From positions 1 to 5,659 of the forward strand of contig JAUNRO010000211.1 in the NCBI GenBank assembly GCA_030544185.1: a stretch of DNA of 5,659 nt. The letters run 5' to 3'. Position numbers and translations under genes: made by a program. Source of the DNA: Propionibacteriaceae bacterium (lineage in GTDB: Bacteria; Actinomycetota; Actinomycetes; Propionibacteriales; Propionibacteriaceae). Below, piece after piece: positions 1 through 5,659 of this stretch. How positions within the stretch are numbered: the first letter of the stretch is position 1; each line of letters begins with the position of its first letter. The notes below the pieces were generated by a model, which saw only the letters and a program-made list of their open reading frames with translations, did not search any database and was not told the DNA's origin.

Positions 1-1905
1 CGCCCAGACATACCAGGAACTCAACCCACCCGAGTCCTCGTTGCCGGGCAGGCCGCCGCGGGTTGCGCGGAACTGGTTGGTGACGATCCCGTGGACGACC
101 TCGGCGGTGCGGTCGGGGCGGCCGGCATAGGTGTACGCCCACGGTGCGTCCATGTCGGGTTCGTTGTTCAGCCCCTGGAACCGCCCGAGCTCATAGCCGG
201 CCAGCAATTCCTCGGCACTGGGGGCCACGCCGGGCTGCGGCTGCGGCTCCGCGCCGAACCCGAAGAAGGCATCGAGCACCCCGACGAACGCATCGTCGCC
301 GCCGGCCAGCTCGATCCGGCCGGCCATGTCGTGCAGCAGCCGGAAGGAATAGTTCCAGCGGGTGCCCTCATAGAACGTCGAGGGGCGCAGCAGCCGGCCG
401 TCGGTGTCGAAGGCATTGCGCCAGCCACTCGCCCGCTTGGCCAGCGATTCGGCGAGCGCGGGATCCCCGACGTGGGTCGCTATCTGGGCGGTGCACCAGT
501 GTCCGAAGGCCAGGTCGAGCGTGTGGGTGATCGGCTCCGCGCGGCCGAATCGCAAGAACTCCTCGCCGTAGTCACGCCGCAGGTCGGCGGACATCAGCGT
601 CAGCGCCAGCTCCCAGTCCACGCCCGGCAGTCCGGCGCGGCAGACCGCGGCCAGGAACGCATGGGCGAGCGCGCTCCCCTGACGGGAGAACCGGTCCGCG
701 CCGCGGGCCATCCGATAGCCGACCGGGAAGTTGCCCTCCTCCTCGCAGATCGTGATCAAAGCGCTCGCCAGATCGGCCGCCTTCTCCGGCGCGAGCACGA
801 TCAGCAGCGGCAGCTGCGTGCGATAGATGTCCCACATCGTGCAGATGTCGAACGCGAACGGGCCGGGGTTCGGCCACCCCGGTGACTCGGAGCGGGTGAT
901 CGCGGGCTTGATGAGACTGCGATAGACGGCCGTGTCGAACACCGTCTGCCGCTCCGCGGTCGGCGCCTCGACGCGCACGCGGCCCAGGTGTTCGGCCCAG
1001 GCTTCCTCGGTCTGCCAACGCCGCTGATCGAAGACCTCGCGCTGCCGGGGGACATCACGCTCCAGGTTGGTCCGGGCCTGCTCGGTGCCGCGCAGCGAGA
1101 AGCCCAGCCGGAGCTCGATGCTGCGCCCGGCCTCGGCGGGCCCGAAGAACATCAGGCCGAAGGGGCGCATGGTCGTGGGCCGGATCGCATCGAAGTCCAG
1201 CCGGGAGCCGCCGGGCACGCGCCGCAGGTCCCACCACAGCTGACAACGCCAGTCCTCATCCGGACACTCCAGGTGCACCGCGAGCGGCACGCCCTCCACG
1301 ACGATCTGTCCAGCCGCGACGCCGTGATCGAGGATCGCGAGGTTGGACCGCAGCGGATGGGTCCTGCTGAACGGGATCGTCAGGCCGCCGTGGGAGAAGT
1401 CGACGACGATCCGGGCCTCGGAGTGCCGCGGGAACGAATAGCGATGCACCGCGCTCGACGGCCCGACCGTGAGCTCGCAGTGAATCCCGCTGTCCAGCGT
1501 CGCGGCATACCATCCCGGCGACGCCTGCTCGTCCCGCAGCTCCCACGCCCGGCCGAGCGAATCGAGCTTGTCGAGCATCGGGGTGACGCGGAAATAGTTG
1601 TAGTACTTGCGGATCGCGCCCGTGCCCGACTGCTGGAAGTGCGTGAACCCCGACGCGAGCTGAGTCGCGTGGATCTCCGGAGGGACACCCTCGGTGGCGA
1701 GGTCGAAGCGACCGTAGCCCGTCGGGTAGGCCCCCGAGTAGGCACAGGCCGAGACCATTCCCAGCGGATAGGTCGCACCGGGATGGGTATTGCCGATCTG
1801 GGGCTTGGGGCTCCACCACGTCGCGGCGAGGCCCGTGGTCGGATGCAGGTCGGTCGGCTCACAACCGATGAACGGATCGACCGCGCTGAGAGTCCGGCTC
1901 TTCAT
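1..1905 (-). CDS. Glycoside hydrolase family 92 protein (alpha-mannosidase-like), 3' end outside window
   Basis: The first 635 codons read without a stop or frameshift from ATG at 1905 to the left edge. GH92 enzymes are mostly calcium-dependent exo-alpha-mannosidases that invert the anomeric configuration. Family landmarks seen, in order: DPFIG (residues 10-14), GNTHPGATYPLGMV (38-51), GFTHFQQSGTG (86-96), TMWDIYRTQLPLL (356-368), THTLDLAFGHWC (460-471), FYEGTRWNYSF (511-521), NEPDMDAPWAYTYAG (581-595) and GNEDSGGLSSWYVW (621-634). By analogy with Bacteroides BT3990 (recalled), Glu513 is the likely general acid and Asp624 the general base; they are 111 residues apart, as recalled for that enzyme. 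Family members are usually about 740-770 residues, so roughly 100-130 are missing. An in-frame TGA (1930-1932) lies eight codons upstream with no other start codon between, so ATG 1905 is the natural start; a G-rich stretch at 1912-1917 may serve as ribosome binding site. The N-terminus shows no signal peptide, which suggests a cytoplasmic enzyme acting on imported or internal mannosides. Family is secure; substrate is unknown. Confidence 0.92.
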   Translation of the reverse strand, partial: MKSRTLSAVDPFIGCEPTDLHPTTGLAATWWSPKPQIGNTHPGATYPLGMVSACAYSGAYPTGYGRFDLATEGVPPEIHATQLASGFTHFQQSGTGAIRKYYNYFRVTPMLDKLDSLGRAWELRDEQASPGWYAATLDSGIHCELTVGPSSAVHRYSFPRHSEARIVVDFSHGGLTIPFSRTHPLRSNLAILDHGVAAGQIVVEGVPLAVHLECPDEDWRCQLWWDLRRVPGGSRLDFDAIRPTTMRPFGLMFFGPAEAGRSIELRLGFSLRGTEQARTNLERDVPRQREVFDQRRWQTEEAWAEHLGRVRVEAPTAERQTVFDTAVYRSLIKPAITRSESPGWPNPGPFAFDICTMWDIYRTQLPLLIVLAPEKAADLASALITICEEEGNFPVGYRMARGADRFSRQGSALAHAFLAAVCRAGLPGVDWELALTLMSADLRRDYGEEFLRFGRAEPITHTLDLAFGHWCTAQIATHVGDPALAESLAKRASGWRNAFDTDGRLLRPSTFYEGTRWNYSFRLLHDMAGRIELAGGDDAFVGVLDAFFGFGAEPQPQPGVAPSAEELLAGYELGRFQGLNNEPDMDAPWAYTYAGRPDRTAEVVHGIVTNQFRATRGGLPGNEDSGGLSSWYVWA

Positions 1906-2046
1906 CCAATCGCCCCCCGCCCGATCTGGTCACCCGCTGCCATGCCGAGCAACCTAGGGATGATTTATGTCGATCGCGAGACCCGGAGATCACGAAATGA
2001 TAACGAGCCTTGAGTCTCCCACCATGAGAGAGCGGACGCTGAAGAC
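1906..2046. promoter_or_regulatory. Divergent intergenic region between GH92 gene and merR gene
   Basis: This 141-bp gap must hold the promoters of both flanking genes, which point away from each other. Visible elements are a CCTAGG palindrome (1953-1958), overlapping CGATCG and TCGCGA palindromes (1971-1979), and on the minus strand a weak -10-like CATAAA (1964-1969) without a convincing -35, which would give the GH92 gene a leader of about 50 nt. The merR side has a better promoter candidate, listed separately. Shared control of both genes by the MerR protein is an inference from this layout. Confidence 0.6.
2010..2040 (+). promoter_or_regulatory. Candidate MerR-type promoter of the regulator gene (19-bp spacer)
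   Basis: TTGAGT (2010-2015) matches a -35 box in five of six positions, and GACGCT (2035-2040) is a weak -10 box that keeps the important A at position 2 and T at position 6. They are separated by 19 bp, the lengthened spacer typical of promoters twisted open by MerR-family proteins. The spacer carries an imperfect TCTC...GAGA dyad (2015-2018 with 2026-2029 or 2028-2031). Transcription would begin about seven bases after the -10 box, at or next to the ATG at 2047, implying a leaderless mRNA. The weak -10 keeps this tentative. Confidence 0.4.
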
Positions 2047-2883
2047 ATGACCGACCACGAGCTCATGAGCATCGGCGAGTTCTCCCGGCTGAGTCGCCTG
2101 AGCGTCCGCATGCTCCGTCACTACGACGCCCAGGGCGTCCTCGTGCCCGCCGCCGTCAATCCACGGTCCGGCTACCGGCAGTATGCCCCGGGACAACTCG
2201 TCACCGCTGCGGAGATCCGGCGCCTGCGCGATGTGGGCATCGGGGTGGCCGGCATCGCAGCGCTGCTCGCTCAGCAGGGCACCGCGGCGTACGGCCAGGC
2301 GCTCCTCGCCCACCGGGCCGCGCTGGCGCAGGAACAGCACCGGATCCAGCACCGCCTGGACCTGCTCGACCGCCTCATCAACACCACCAAGGAGATTCCC
2401 ATGCCCATCACCATCACCCGCACCTCCCTGCCTGCCCGGACCCTGGTGACCCTGCGCGGGGTGATCCCGACCTATTCCGACGAAGGCCAGCTCTGGGGCC
2501 GGTTCCTGCCCCTGCTCACGGAGCAGGGCATCGTCTCAACCGGACCGGGCGGCGTCCTGGAACACGACGAGGAATATCGCGAGAGTGAGGTGGATGAGTC
2601 GGTGTGGCTCCCGGTCGCCAACGGCACCCGCGCCACCGAGCCCCTGGAGGTTGTGGAGTTGCCCGAGCAGGACATCGTCATGGCCACCGTCGTCGGGCCC
2701 TACGGGCTGATCTCCGAGGCCCATGCGCGGATCGCTGACTACCTGACTGCGGAGGGCCTCGTCCCGCGCGGCGGCGGCCTTGCCGGGAAGGTGTTCAACC
2801 GCTATCTGACCGACCCATCCCAGACCCCGGAGGACCAGAACGTGACCGAGGTCTGTCTCCCCGTGACCACTGCACGCGCATAA
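2047..2883 (+). CDS. MerR-family transcriptional regulator with GyrI-like effector-binding domain
   Basis: The 278-residue protein has the layout of multidrug-responsive MerR regulators such as BmrR. The N-terminal winged helix-turn-helix spans about residues 7-75, with the typical MSIGEFSRLS start, RMLRHYDAQGVL and the wing NPRSGYRQY. A long dimerisation helix follows at about 86-114. A GyrI/SOUL-like ligand-binding domain covers about 119-275 and ends in NRYLTDPSQTPEDQNVTEVCLPV-type sequence, in which the Glu of TEV (268) is commonly conserved. It is expected to bind DNA as a dimer and to activate a promoter when a hydrophobic or cationic small molecule occupies the C-terminal domain; the ligand cannot be read from sequence. 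No good Shine-Dalgarno site precedes ATG 2047, which fits leaderless translation; ATG 2065 (Met7) is a plausible alternative that leaves the whole DNA-binding domain intact. It is divergent to the GH92 gene, a possible target, and convergent with rplQ. Confidence 0.93.
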   Translation: MTDHELMSIGEFSRLSRLSVRMLRHYDAQGVLVPAAVNPRSGYRQYAPGQLVTAAEIRRLRDVGIGVAGIAALLAQQGTAAYGQALLAHRAALAQEQHRIQHRLDLLDRLINTTKEIPMPITITRTSLPARTLVTLRGVIPTYSDEGQLWGRFLPLLTEQGIVSTGPGGVLEHDEEYRESEVDESVWLPVANGTRATEPLEVVELPEQDIVMATVVGPYGLISEAHARIADYLTAEGLVPRGGGLAGKVFNRYLTDPSQTPEDQNVTEVCLPVTTARA

Positions 2884-2974
2884 TCCACGGTCATCTCGAG
2901 CCCACGCGCGTTTCCCCTAGCCACATCGCGAGATCGCGCTGGTGGCCGAGGATTTTGCGCACGGTGGCCAGGAA

Positions 2975-3011
2975 ACGCACAAACCCCGGCGACCATCTCG
3001 GTCGCCGGGGT
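2975..3011 (-). terminator. Intrinsic terminator of the alpha operon after rplQ
   Basis: A perfect 12-bp inverted repeat (2983-2994 with 3000-3011, ACCCCGGCGACC and its complement) encloses a five-base loop. Read on the minus strand it starts 14 bases after the rplQ stop and is followed by TTTGTGCGTTT, a broken U-tract. This is a strong GC-rich rho-independent terminator for the ribosomal operon. Since merR converges from the other side, the same hairpin could also slow or stop merR transcripts, but the plus-strand 3' side (TCTTGCGC) is poor in T, so its main direction is minus. Confidence 0.88.
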
Positions 3012-3024
3012 CTTGCGCTGGGCA

Positions 3025-3615
3025 TCAGGCGTCGGCCTTGCCCTCAGCGTCCTTCGCATCGGTCGCGTCGGCGGCCTGGGCCTCGAGCTCCGCGTTCGTG
3101 GGCTCGGTGGTGTCCTCGGCCTTGACCTCATCCGTTGCTGCTGCGAGCTCCTCGTTCGTGGGCTCACTGGTGTCCTCGACCACGGTCTCCGCCACCGGCT
3201 CCGCGGGCCTCTCCGCCTGCTTCGGCTCAGTCTTCTTGGCCGAAGCCTTCTTCACGACGGCCTCGGTGACGACCTCGATGATCGCCATCGGAGCGTTGTC
3301 GCCCTTGCGCGGCCCGATCTTGGTGATCCGGGTGTAGCCACCCTCCCGCTCGGCCACGGCCGGGGCGATCTCGGTGAACAGGATGTGCAGCACGCCCTTG
3401 TCCCGGATGTGGGTGGCAGCGAGGCGACGAGCATGCAGGTCACCGCGCTTGGCCTTGGTGATCAGCTTCTCCGCCAGCGGCCGCACCCGCTTGGCGCGGG
3501 TCTCGGTGGTGGTGATCCGGCCGTGCTCGAACAGCTGGCTGGCCAGGTTGTCGAGGATGATCCGCTCGTGGGCGGGGCTGCCCCCCAGGCGCGATCCCTT
3601 CGTGGGCTTCGGCAT
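3025..3615 (-). CDS. rplQ: 50S ribosomal protein L17 (bL17) with acidic C-terminal tail
   Basis: The 196-residue protein opens with [21 protein letters not shown], and the conserved L17 core (about residues 1-118) includes [25 protein letters not shown] and [24 protein letters not shown]17 binds 23S rRNA in the large subunit near the exit-tunnel side. The core is normal; the rest (about 119-196) is a low-complexity Ala/Glu/Thr/Asp-rich tail, longer than the roughly 120-residue proteins of most bacteria but of a kind known in Actinobacteria. The tail contains an internal 20-residue tandem duplication (see the repeat entry). GGAGA at 3623-3627 lies seven bases before ATG 3615. It is the last gene of the alpha operon, 68 bp after rpoA and followed by the terminator. 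Confidence 0.97.
   Translation of the reverse strand: MPKPTKGSRLGGSPAHERIILDNLASQLFEHGRITTTETRAKRVRPLAEKLITKAKRGDLHARRLAATHIRDKGVLHILFTEIAPAVAEREGGYTRITKIGPRKGDNAPMAIIEVVTEAVVKKASAKKTEPKQAERPAEPVAETVVEDTSEPTNEELAAATDEVKAEDTTEPTNAELEAQAADATDAKDAEGKADA
3084..3178 (-). repeat. Two-copy in-frame repeat in the L17 tail (60-bp period)
   Basis: Copies at 3084-3118 and 3144-3178 agree at 32 of 35 bases by hand comparison and start 60 bp apart, which keeps frame. They encode [12 protein letters not shown] and [12 protein letters not shown] within the acidic tail of L17; the sequence between the copies is less similar. This looks like a tandem duplication of a 20-codon unit inside a disordered extension. 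Confidence 0.85.
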
Positions 3616-3643
3616 TGTTGGTTCTCCAGAATCTTTGCGTCAG

Positions 3644-3659
3644 GAGGGGCGCGCCCCTC
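3644..3659 (-). repeat. Perfect 16-bp palindrome in the rpoA-rplQ gap
   Basis: GAGGGGCGCGCCCCTC is a perfect inverted repeat (8+8), containing GGCGCGCC. In mRNA it can form a six-pair stem with a CGCG loop in the 68-nt spacer between the rpoA stop and the rplQ ribosome binding site. No U-tract follows, so it is not an ordinary terminator; an RNA-processing or stability element is possible, and so is simple compositional accident in GC-rich DNA. Confidence 0.6.
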
Positions 3660-3683
3660 GTGCCGGGCTCAGAGCCGCGGCGA

Positions 3684-4706
3684 TCAGTACTGTTCAGTCT
3701 CCGCGTAGTCCGCGTCGCCCTCGTCCTCAGCCTCGAAGGTGCCGATCCCGGTCAGGGGATCGAACCCGGGAGCGGAATCCTTCAGCGTCAGGCCCATCTC
3801 CAGCAGCTTCTGCTTCACCTCGTCGATCGACTTGGAGCCGAAGTTGCGGATGTCCAACAGGTCCTGCTCGGACCGGGACACCAGCTCGGACACGGTGTGG
3901 ATGCCCTCCCGCTTCAGGCAGTTGTAGGACCGCACCGTCAGGTTCAGGTCCTCCACCGGCAGCGCGAGATCCTGCGCCAGCTGCTCATCCATCGGCGACG
4001 GGCCGATCTCGATGCCCTCGGCCTCGAGGTTCAGCTCGCGGGCCAGCCCGAAGAGTTCGACGAGCGTACGCCCAGCGGAGGCGACCGCATCCCGCGGGCG
4101 CATGGCCGGTTTGGTCTCGACATCGACAACGAGACGGTCGAAGTCGGTGCGCTGCTCGACACGAGTCGCCTCGACCTTGTAGGTCACCTTCAGCACCGGC
4201 GAATAGATCGAGTCGACCGGGATGCGGCCAATCTCGTTCTCACCGGACTTGTTCTGCGTCGCCGAGACATAGCCACGGCCGCGCTCGACGACGAGCTCCA
4301 TCTCTAGCTTGCCGTTGTCGTTGAGGGTCGCGATGTGCAGGTCGGGGTTATAGACCTCGACCCCGGCCGGAGGCGCGATGTCGGCGGCGGTGACCTCACC
4401 GGCGCCGGCCTTGCGGAGATACATCACCACGGGCTCATCCTCCTCGGAGGAGACCACGAGCTCCTTGAGGTTGAGGATGATCTCGGTGACGTCCTCGACG
4501 ACGCCCTCGATCGTCGAGAACTCATGCAGAGTCCCGTCGATCTTGATGCTGGTCACGGCTGCGCCCGGAATGGACGACAGCAGCGTCCGCCGCAGCGAGT
4601 TGCCAAGGGTGTAGCCGAAGCCCGGCTCGAGGGGCTCGATGACGAACTGCGAGCGATAGTCGTCAACGACCTCTTCGCTGAGCGTGGGGCGCTGGGCAAT
4701 GAGCAT
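3684..4706 (-). CDS. rpoA: DNA-directed RNA polymerase subunit alpha
   Basis: The 340-residue protein is the alpha subunit, which dimerises to nucleate RNA polymerase assembly and contacts promoter UP elements and activators. The N-terminal domain (about 1-225) shows [41 protein letters not shown] and the ALPHA-typical ILNLKELV segment. After a linker, the C-terminal domain (about 240-310) has [20 protein letters not shown] and [17 protein letters not shown], including the Arg of TVRS that corresponds to the DNA-contacting Arg265 of E. coli. An acidic tail ([17 protein letters not shown]) ends the protein. ATG 4706 is chosen over an in-frame TTG at 4727, because a good Shine-Dalgarno GAAAGGA (4713-4719) sits six bases before it and actinobacterial RpoA proteins normally begin MLIAQRPTL. 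It lies 148 bp after rpsD and 68 bp before rplQ. Confidence 0.98.
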   Translation of the reverse strand: MLIAQRPTLSEEVVDDYRSQFVIEPLEPGFGYTLGNSLRRTLLSSIPGAAVTSIKIDGTLHEFSTIEGVVEDVTEIILNLKELVVSSEEDEPVVMYLRKAGAGEVTAADIAPPAGVEVYNPDLHIATLNDNGKLEMELVVERGRGYVSATQNKSGENEIGRIPVDSIYSPVLKVTYKVEATRVEQRTDFDRLVVDVETKPAMRPRDAVASAGRTLVELFGLARELNLEAEGIEIGPSPMDEQLAQDLALPVEDLNLTVRSYNCLKREGIHTVSELVSRSEQDLLDIRNFGSKSIDEVKQKLLEMGLTLKDSAPGFDPLTGIGTFEAEDEGDADYAETEQY

Positions 4707-4712
4707 GTTGGT

Positions 4713-4719
4713 TCCTTTC
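4713..4719 (-). promoter_or_regulatory. Ribosome binding site fixing the rpoA start
   Basis: GAAAGGA on the minus strand is complementary to the 16S rRNA 3' end and lies six bases before ATG 4706. It falls inside the frame that would be translated from the upstream TTG at 4727, which argues for ATG 4706 as the true start. Confidence 0.85.
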
Positions 4720-4814
4720 CCCGCCAACCGCTATTTGATGACGGGAACACAGGTCGAACTCGCACCGGGCGGTCCGAGTCAGGCGGCGCCGCGGAGTGCG
4801 TACGCCGGGTGAGG

Positions 4815-4850
4815 CGGTTGGCCGGTTGCCGCAACGGGTCCGGCCAACCG
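4815..4850 (-). repeat. Large hairpin in the rpsD-rpoA gap
   Basis: A perfect 11-bp inverted repeat (4815-4825 CGGTTGGCCGG with 4840-4850) encloses 14 bases, part of which (GTTGCGGCAAC) can form a competing small stem. It begins five bases after the rpsD stop codon on the minus strand. No U-tract follows, so it is unlikely to be a full terminator. It may be a pause, attenuation or mRNA-processing site that sets rpoA/rplQ levels relative to the upstream ribosomal genes. I saw no convincing separate rpoA promoter in the remaining gap; TTCGAC (4753-4758) has no good -10 partner. Confidence 0.7.
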
Positions 4851-4854
4851 GGGC

Positions 4855-5460
4855 TCACTTCGAATAGAGCTCGACGATCAGCTGCTCCTGAACGTCGATC
4901 GTGATCTGGTCGCGGGTCGGCAGCTGGTGGATGAAGATGCGCATCTGGTTGGGACGCGCCTCCATCCAGCCCGGCACCTCGCGCTCACCGTGGGTCTCCC
5001 GAGCCACCACGAGCGGGTGCAGGTTCAGCGACTTCTCCTTGACATCGATGATGTCGTGGGGGCTGACCCGATAGGACGGGATGTTGACCTTCTGGCCGTT
5101 GACCAGGAAGTGGCCGTGCACGACGAGCTGACGGGCCTGGCGGCGGGTCGAGGCGAAGCCGGCGCGGTAGATCACGTTGTCCAGCCGGGACTCCAGGATC
5201 TGCAGCAGGACGTCACCCGTCTTGCGGGGAACCCGGTGGGCCTCCGCGTAATAGCGGCGGAACTGCTTCTCCAGAACGCCATAGGCATAACGCGCCTTCT
5301 GCTTCTCCCGCAGCTGCAGGGCATACTCGGAATCCTTGGTGCGGCCCCGGCCGTGCATGCCGGGCGGATAGGGCCGACGCTCGAACGCCTTGTCGTTGCC
5401 GACGAGATCGGTGCCGAGGCGACGGGACTTCTTGGTCATGGGACCGGTATAACGAGCCAT
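4855..5460 (-). CDS. rpsD: 30S ribosomal protein S4 (uS4), cysteine-free form
   Basis: The 201-residue protein starts MARYTGPMTKKSRRLGTDL and ends LIVELYSK, the full length of bacterial S4. It is a primary 16S rRNA-binding protein that nucleates assembly of the 30S body and contributes to decoding accuracy. The N-terminal part (about 1-88) is followed by an S4 RNA-binding domain (about 91-155) with LESRLDNVIYRAGFASTRRQARQ and VHGHFLVNGQKVNIPSY. There is no cysteine anywhere, so it is the zinc-independent (C-minus) type. AGGAG (5469-5473) stands eight bases before ATG 5460, inside the 18-bp gap to rpsK. S4 represses alpha-operon translation in E. coli; whether it does so here is not visible. 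Confidence 0.98.
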   Translation of the reverse strand: MARYTGPMTKKSRRLGTDLVGNDKAFERRPYPPGMHGRGRTKDSEYALQLREKQKARYAYGVLEKQFRRYYAEAHRVPRKTGDVLLQILESRLDNVIYRAGFASTRRQARQLVVHGHFLVNGQKVNIPSYRVSPHDIIDVKEKSLNLHPLVVARETHGEREVPGWMEARPNQMRIFIHQLPTRDQITIDVQEQLIVELYSK

Positions 5461-5478
5461 TGTTCAGTCTCCTCTCGA

Positions 5479-5659
5479 TCAGACCCGACGGCGCTTGGGC
5501 GGACGGCAGCCGTTGTGCGGCACGGGGGTGACATCGGAGATGGCACCGACCTCGAGGCCGATGGCGCCGAGCGAGCGGATCGCGGTCTCACGGCCGGAGC
5601 CGGGGCCCTTGACGAACACGTCGACCTTCTTCATGCCGTGCTCCTGCGCCTTGCGGGCC
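5479..5659 (-). CDS. rpsK: 30S ribosomal protein S11 (uS11), C-terminal part, 5' end outside window
   Basis: The last 59 codons and the TGA stop (5479-5481) are present; the start lies beyond the right edge. The read sequence runs from [20 protein letters not shown] through [38 protein letters not shown], the conserved C-terminal half of S11, which binds 16S rRNA on the 30S platform near the E site and the mRNA exit. S11 is usually about 130 residues, so a little more than half is missing. It precedes rpsD with 18 bp between, in the standard alpha-operon order, and is surely co-transcribed with it. Confidence 0.97.
   Translation of the reverse strand, partial: ARKAQEHGMKKVDVFVKGPGSGRETAIRSLGAIGLEVGAISDVTPVPHNGCRPPKRRRV

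Noticed and set aside
572..1862. Several minus-strand frames (572-1018, 1256-1819, 1380-1862) that could suggest a broken gene
   Set aside because: They are out-of-frame shadows. The frame starting at ATG 1905 runs unbroken through all 635 codons to the left edge with GH92 motifs along its length.
988..2013. A 341-codon open frame on the plus strand, and a 264-codon one at 91-885
   Set aside because: Both lie antisense to the GH92 gene, have Arg/Gly/Pro-rich sequences with no recognisable domain, and arise from GC-rich codon bias. The minus-strand frame carries all the GH92 family motifs.
2921..2940. Inverted repeat CGCGA-GA-TCGCG (2927-2938) after merR as its terminator
   Set aside because: The stem is only five pairs with a two-base loop and no T-tract follows on the plus strand; this is more likely chance in GC-rich DNA.
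4707..4727. TTG at 4727 as the start of rpoA, giving seven extra residues
   Set aside because: The Shine-Dalgarno site lies inside that extension and ATG 4706 gives the standard MLIAQRPTL start.
4731..4758. A separate rpoA promoter (TTCGAC at 4753-4758 with AAATAG or TCAAAT)
   Set aside because: AAATAG matches the -10 consensus at only two positions, and TCAAAT would leave a 14-bp spacer, which is too short.
3374..4904. Long plus-strand open frames (3374-4324, 3615-4307, 4335-4904)
   Set aside because: They are antisense to rpoA and rplQ, whose protein sequences are unmistakable; the translations are low-complexity Arg/Pro/Leu-rich text.
1..5659. CRISPR array, tRNA/rRNA genes, insertion sequence or phage attachment site
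   Set aside because: No regularly spaced repeats, cloverleaf-like sequence, transposase motif or terminal inverted repeats were seen, and nearly all of the window is explained by the listed genes.

Overview
The window is GC-rich DNA with the end of a ribosomal alpha operon on the minus strand, and it looks like an actinobacterial chromosome (Actinomycetota). The support is the strong G/C bias at third codon positions, the wording of RpoA (start [12 protein letters not shown], 340 residues), an S4 without cysteines that begins MARYTGP, an S11 ending in [12 protein letters not shown], and an L17 with a long acidic C-terminal tail. I cannot fix the family from this stretch.

Right part (3025-5659, minus strand): rpsK (C-terminal 59 codons only), rpsD, rpoA and rplQ follow one another in the conserved alpha-operon order. 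Gaps are 18 bp (rpsK-rpsD), 148 bp (rpsD-rpoA) and 68 bp (rpoA-rplQ). The two longer gaps each carry a perfect inverted repeat. A strong intrinsic terminator at 2975-3011 closes the operon just after rplQ. These genes supply three ribosomal proteins and the RNA polymerase alpha subunit, so they are ordinary housekeeping genes.

Middle (2047-2883, plus strand): a MerR-family transcription regulator with an N-terminal winged helix, a coiled coil and a GyrI/BmrR-like effector-binding domain. It converges on rplQ. Its start lies where transcription should begin from a candidate promoter with a 19-bp spacer, so it may be leaderless and autoregulated.

Left part (1-1905, minus strand): a long reading frame, open at the left edge, encodes the first 635 residues of a divergent glycoside hydrolase family 92 protein (alpha-mannosidase-like). 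It is transcribed divergently from the merR gene across a 141-bp gap. The whole frame was read by hand and is uninterrupted. It has no signal peptide and departs from the classical GH92 motifs in the N-terminal domain, while keeping the presumed catalytic acid and base at the expected spacing.

The most notable points are the regulator/GH92 pair lying directly downstream of rplQ, where truA is often found in related genomes; the unusual GH92 pocket motifs; the candidate leaderless MerR promoter; and the conspicuous hairpins within the alpha operon. I found no RNA genes, CRISPR array, insertion sequence or clearly new biological system.
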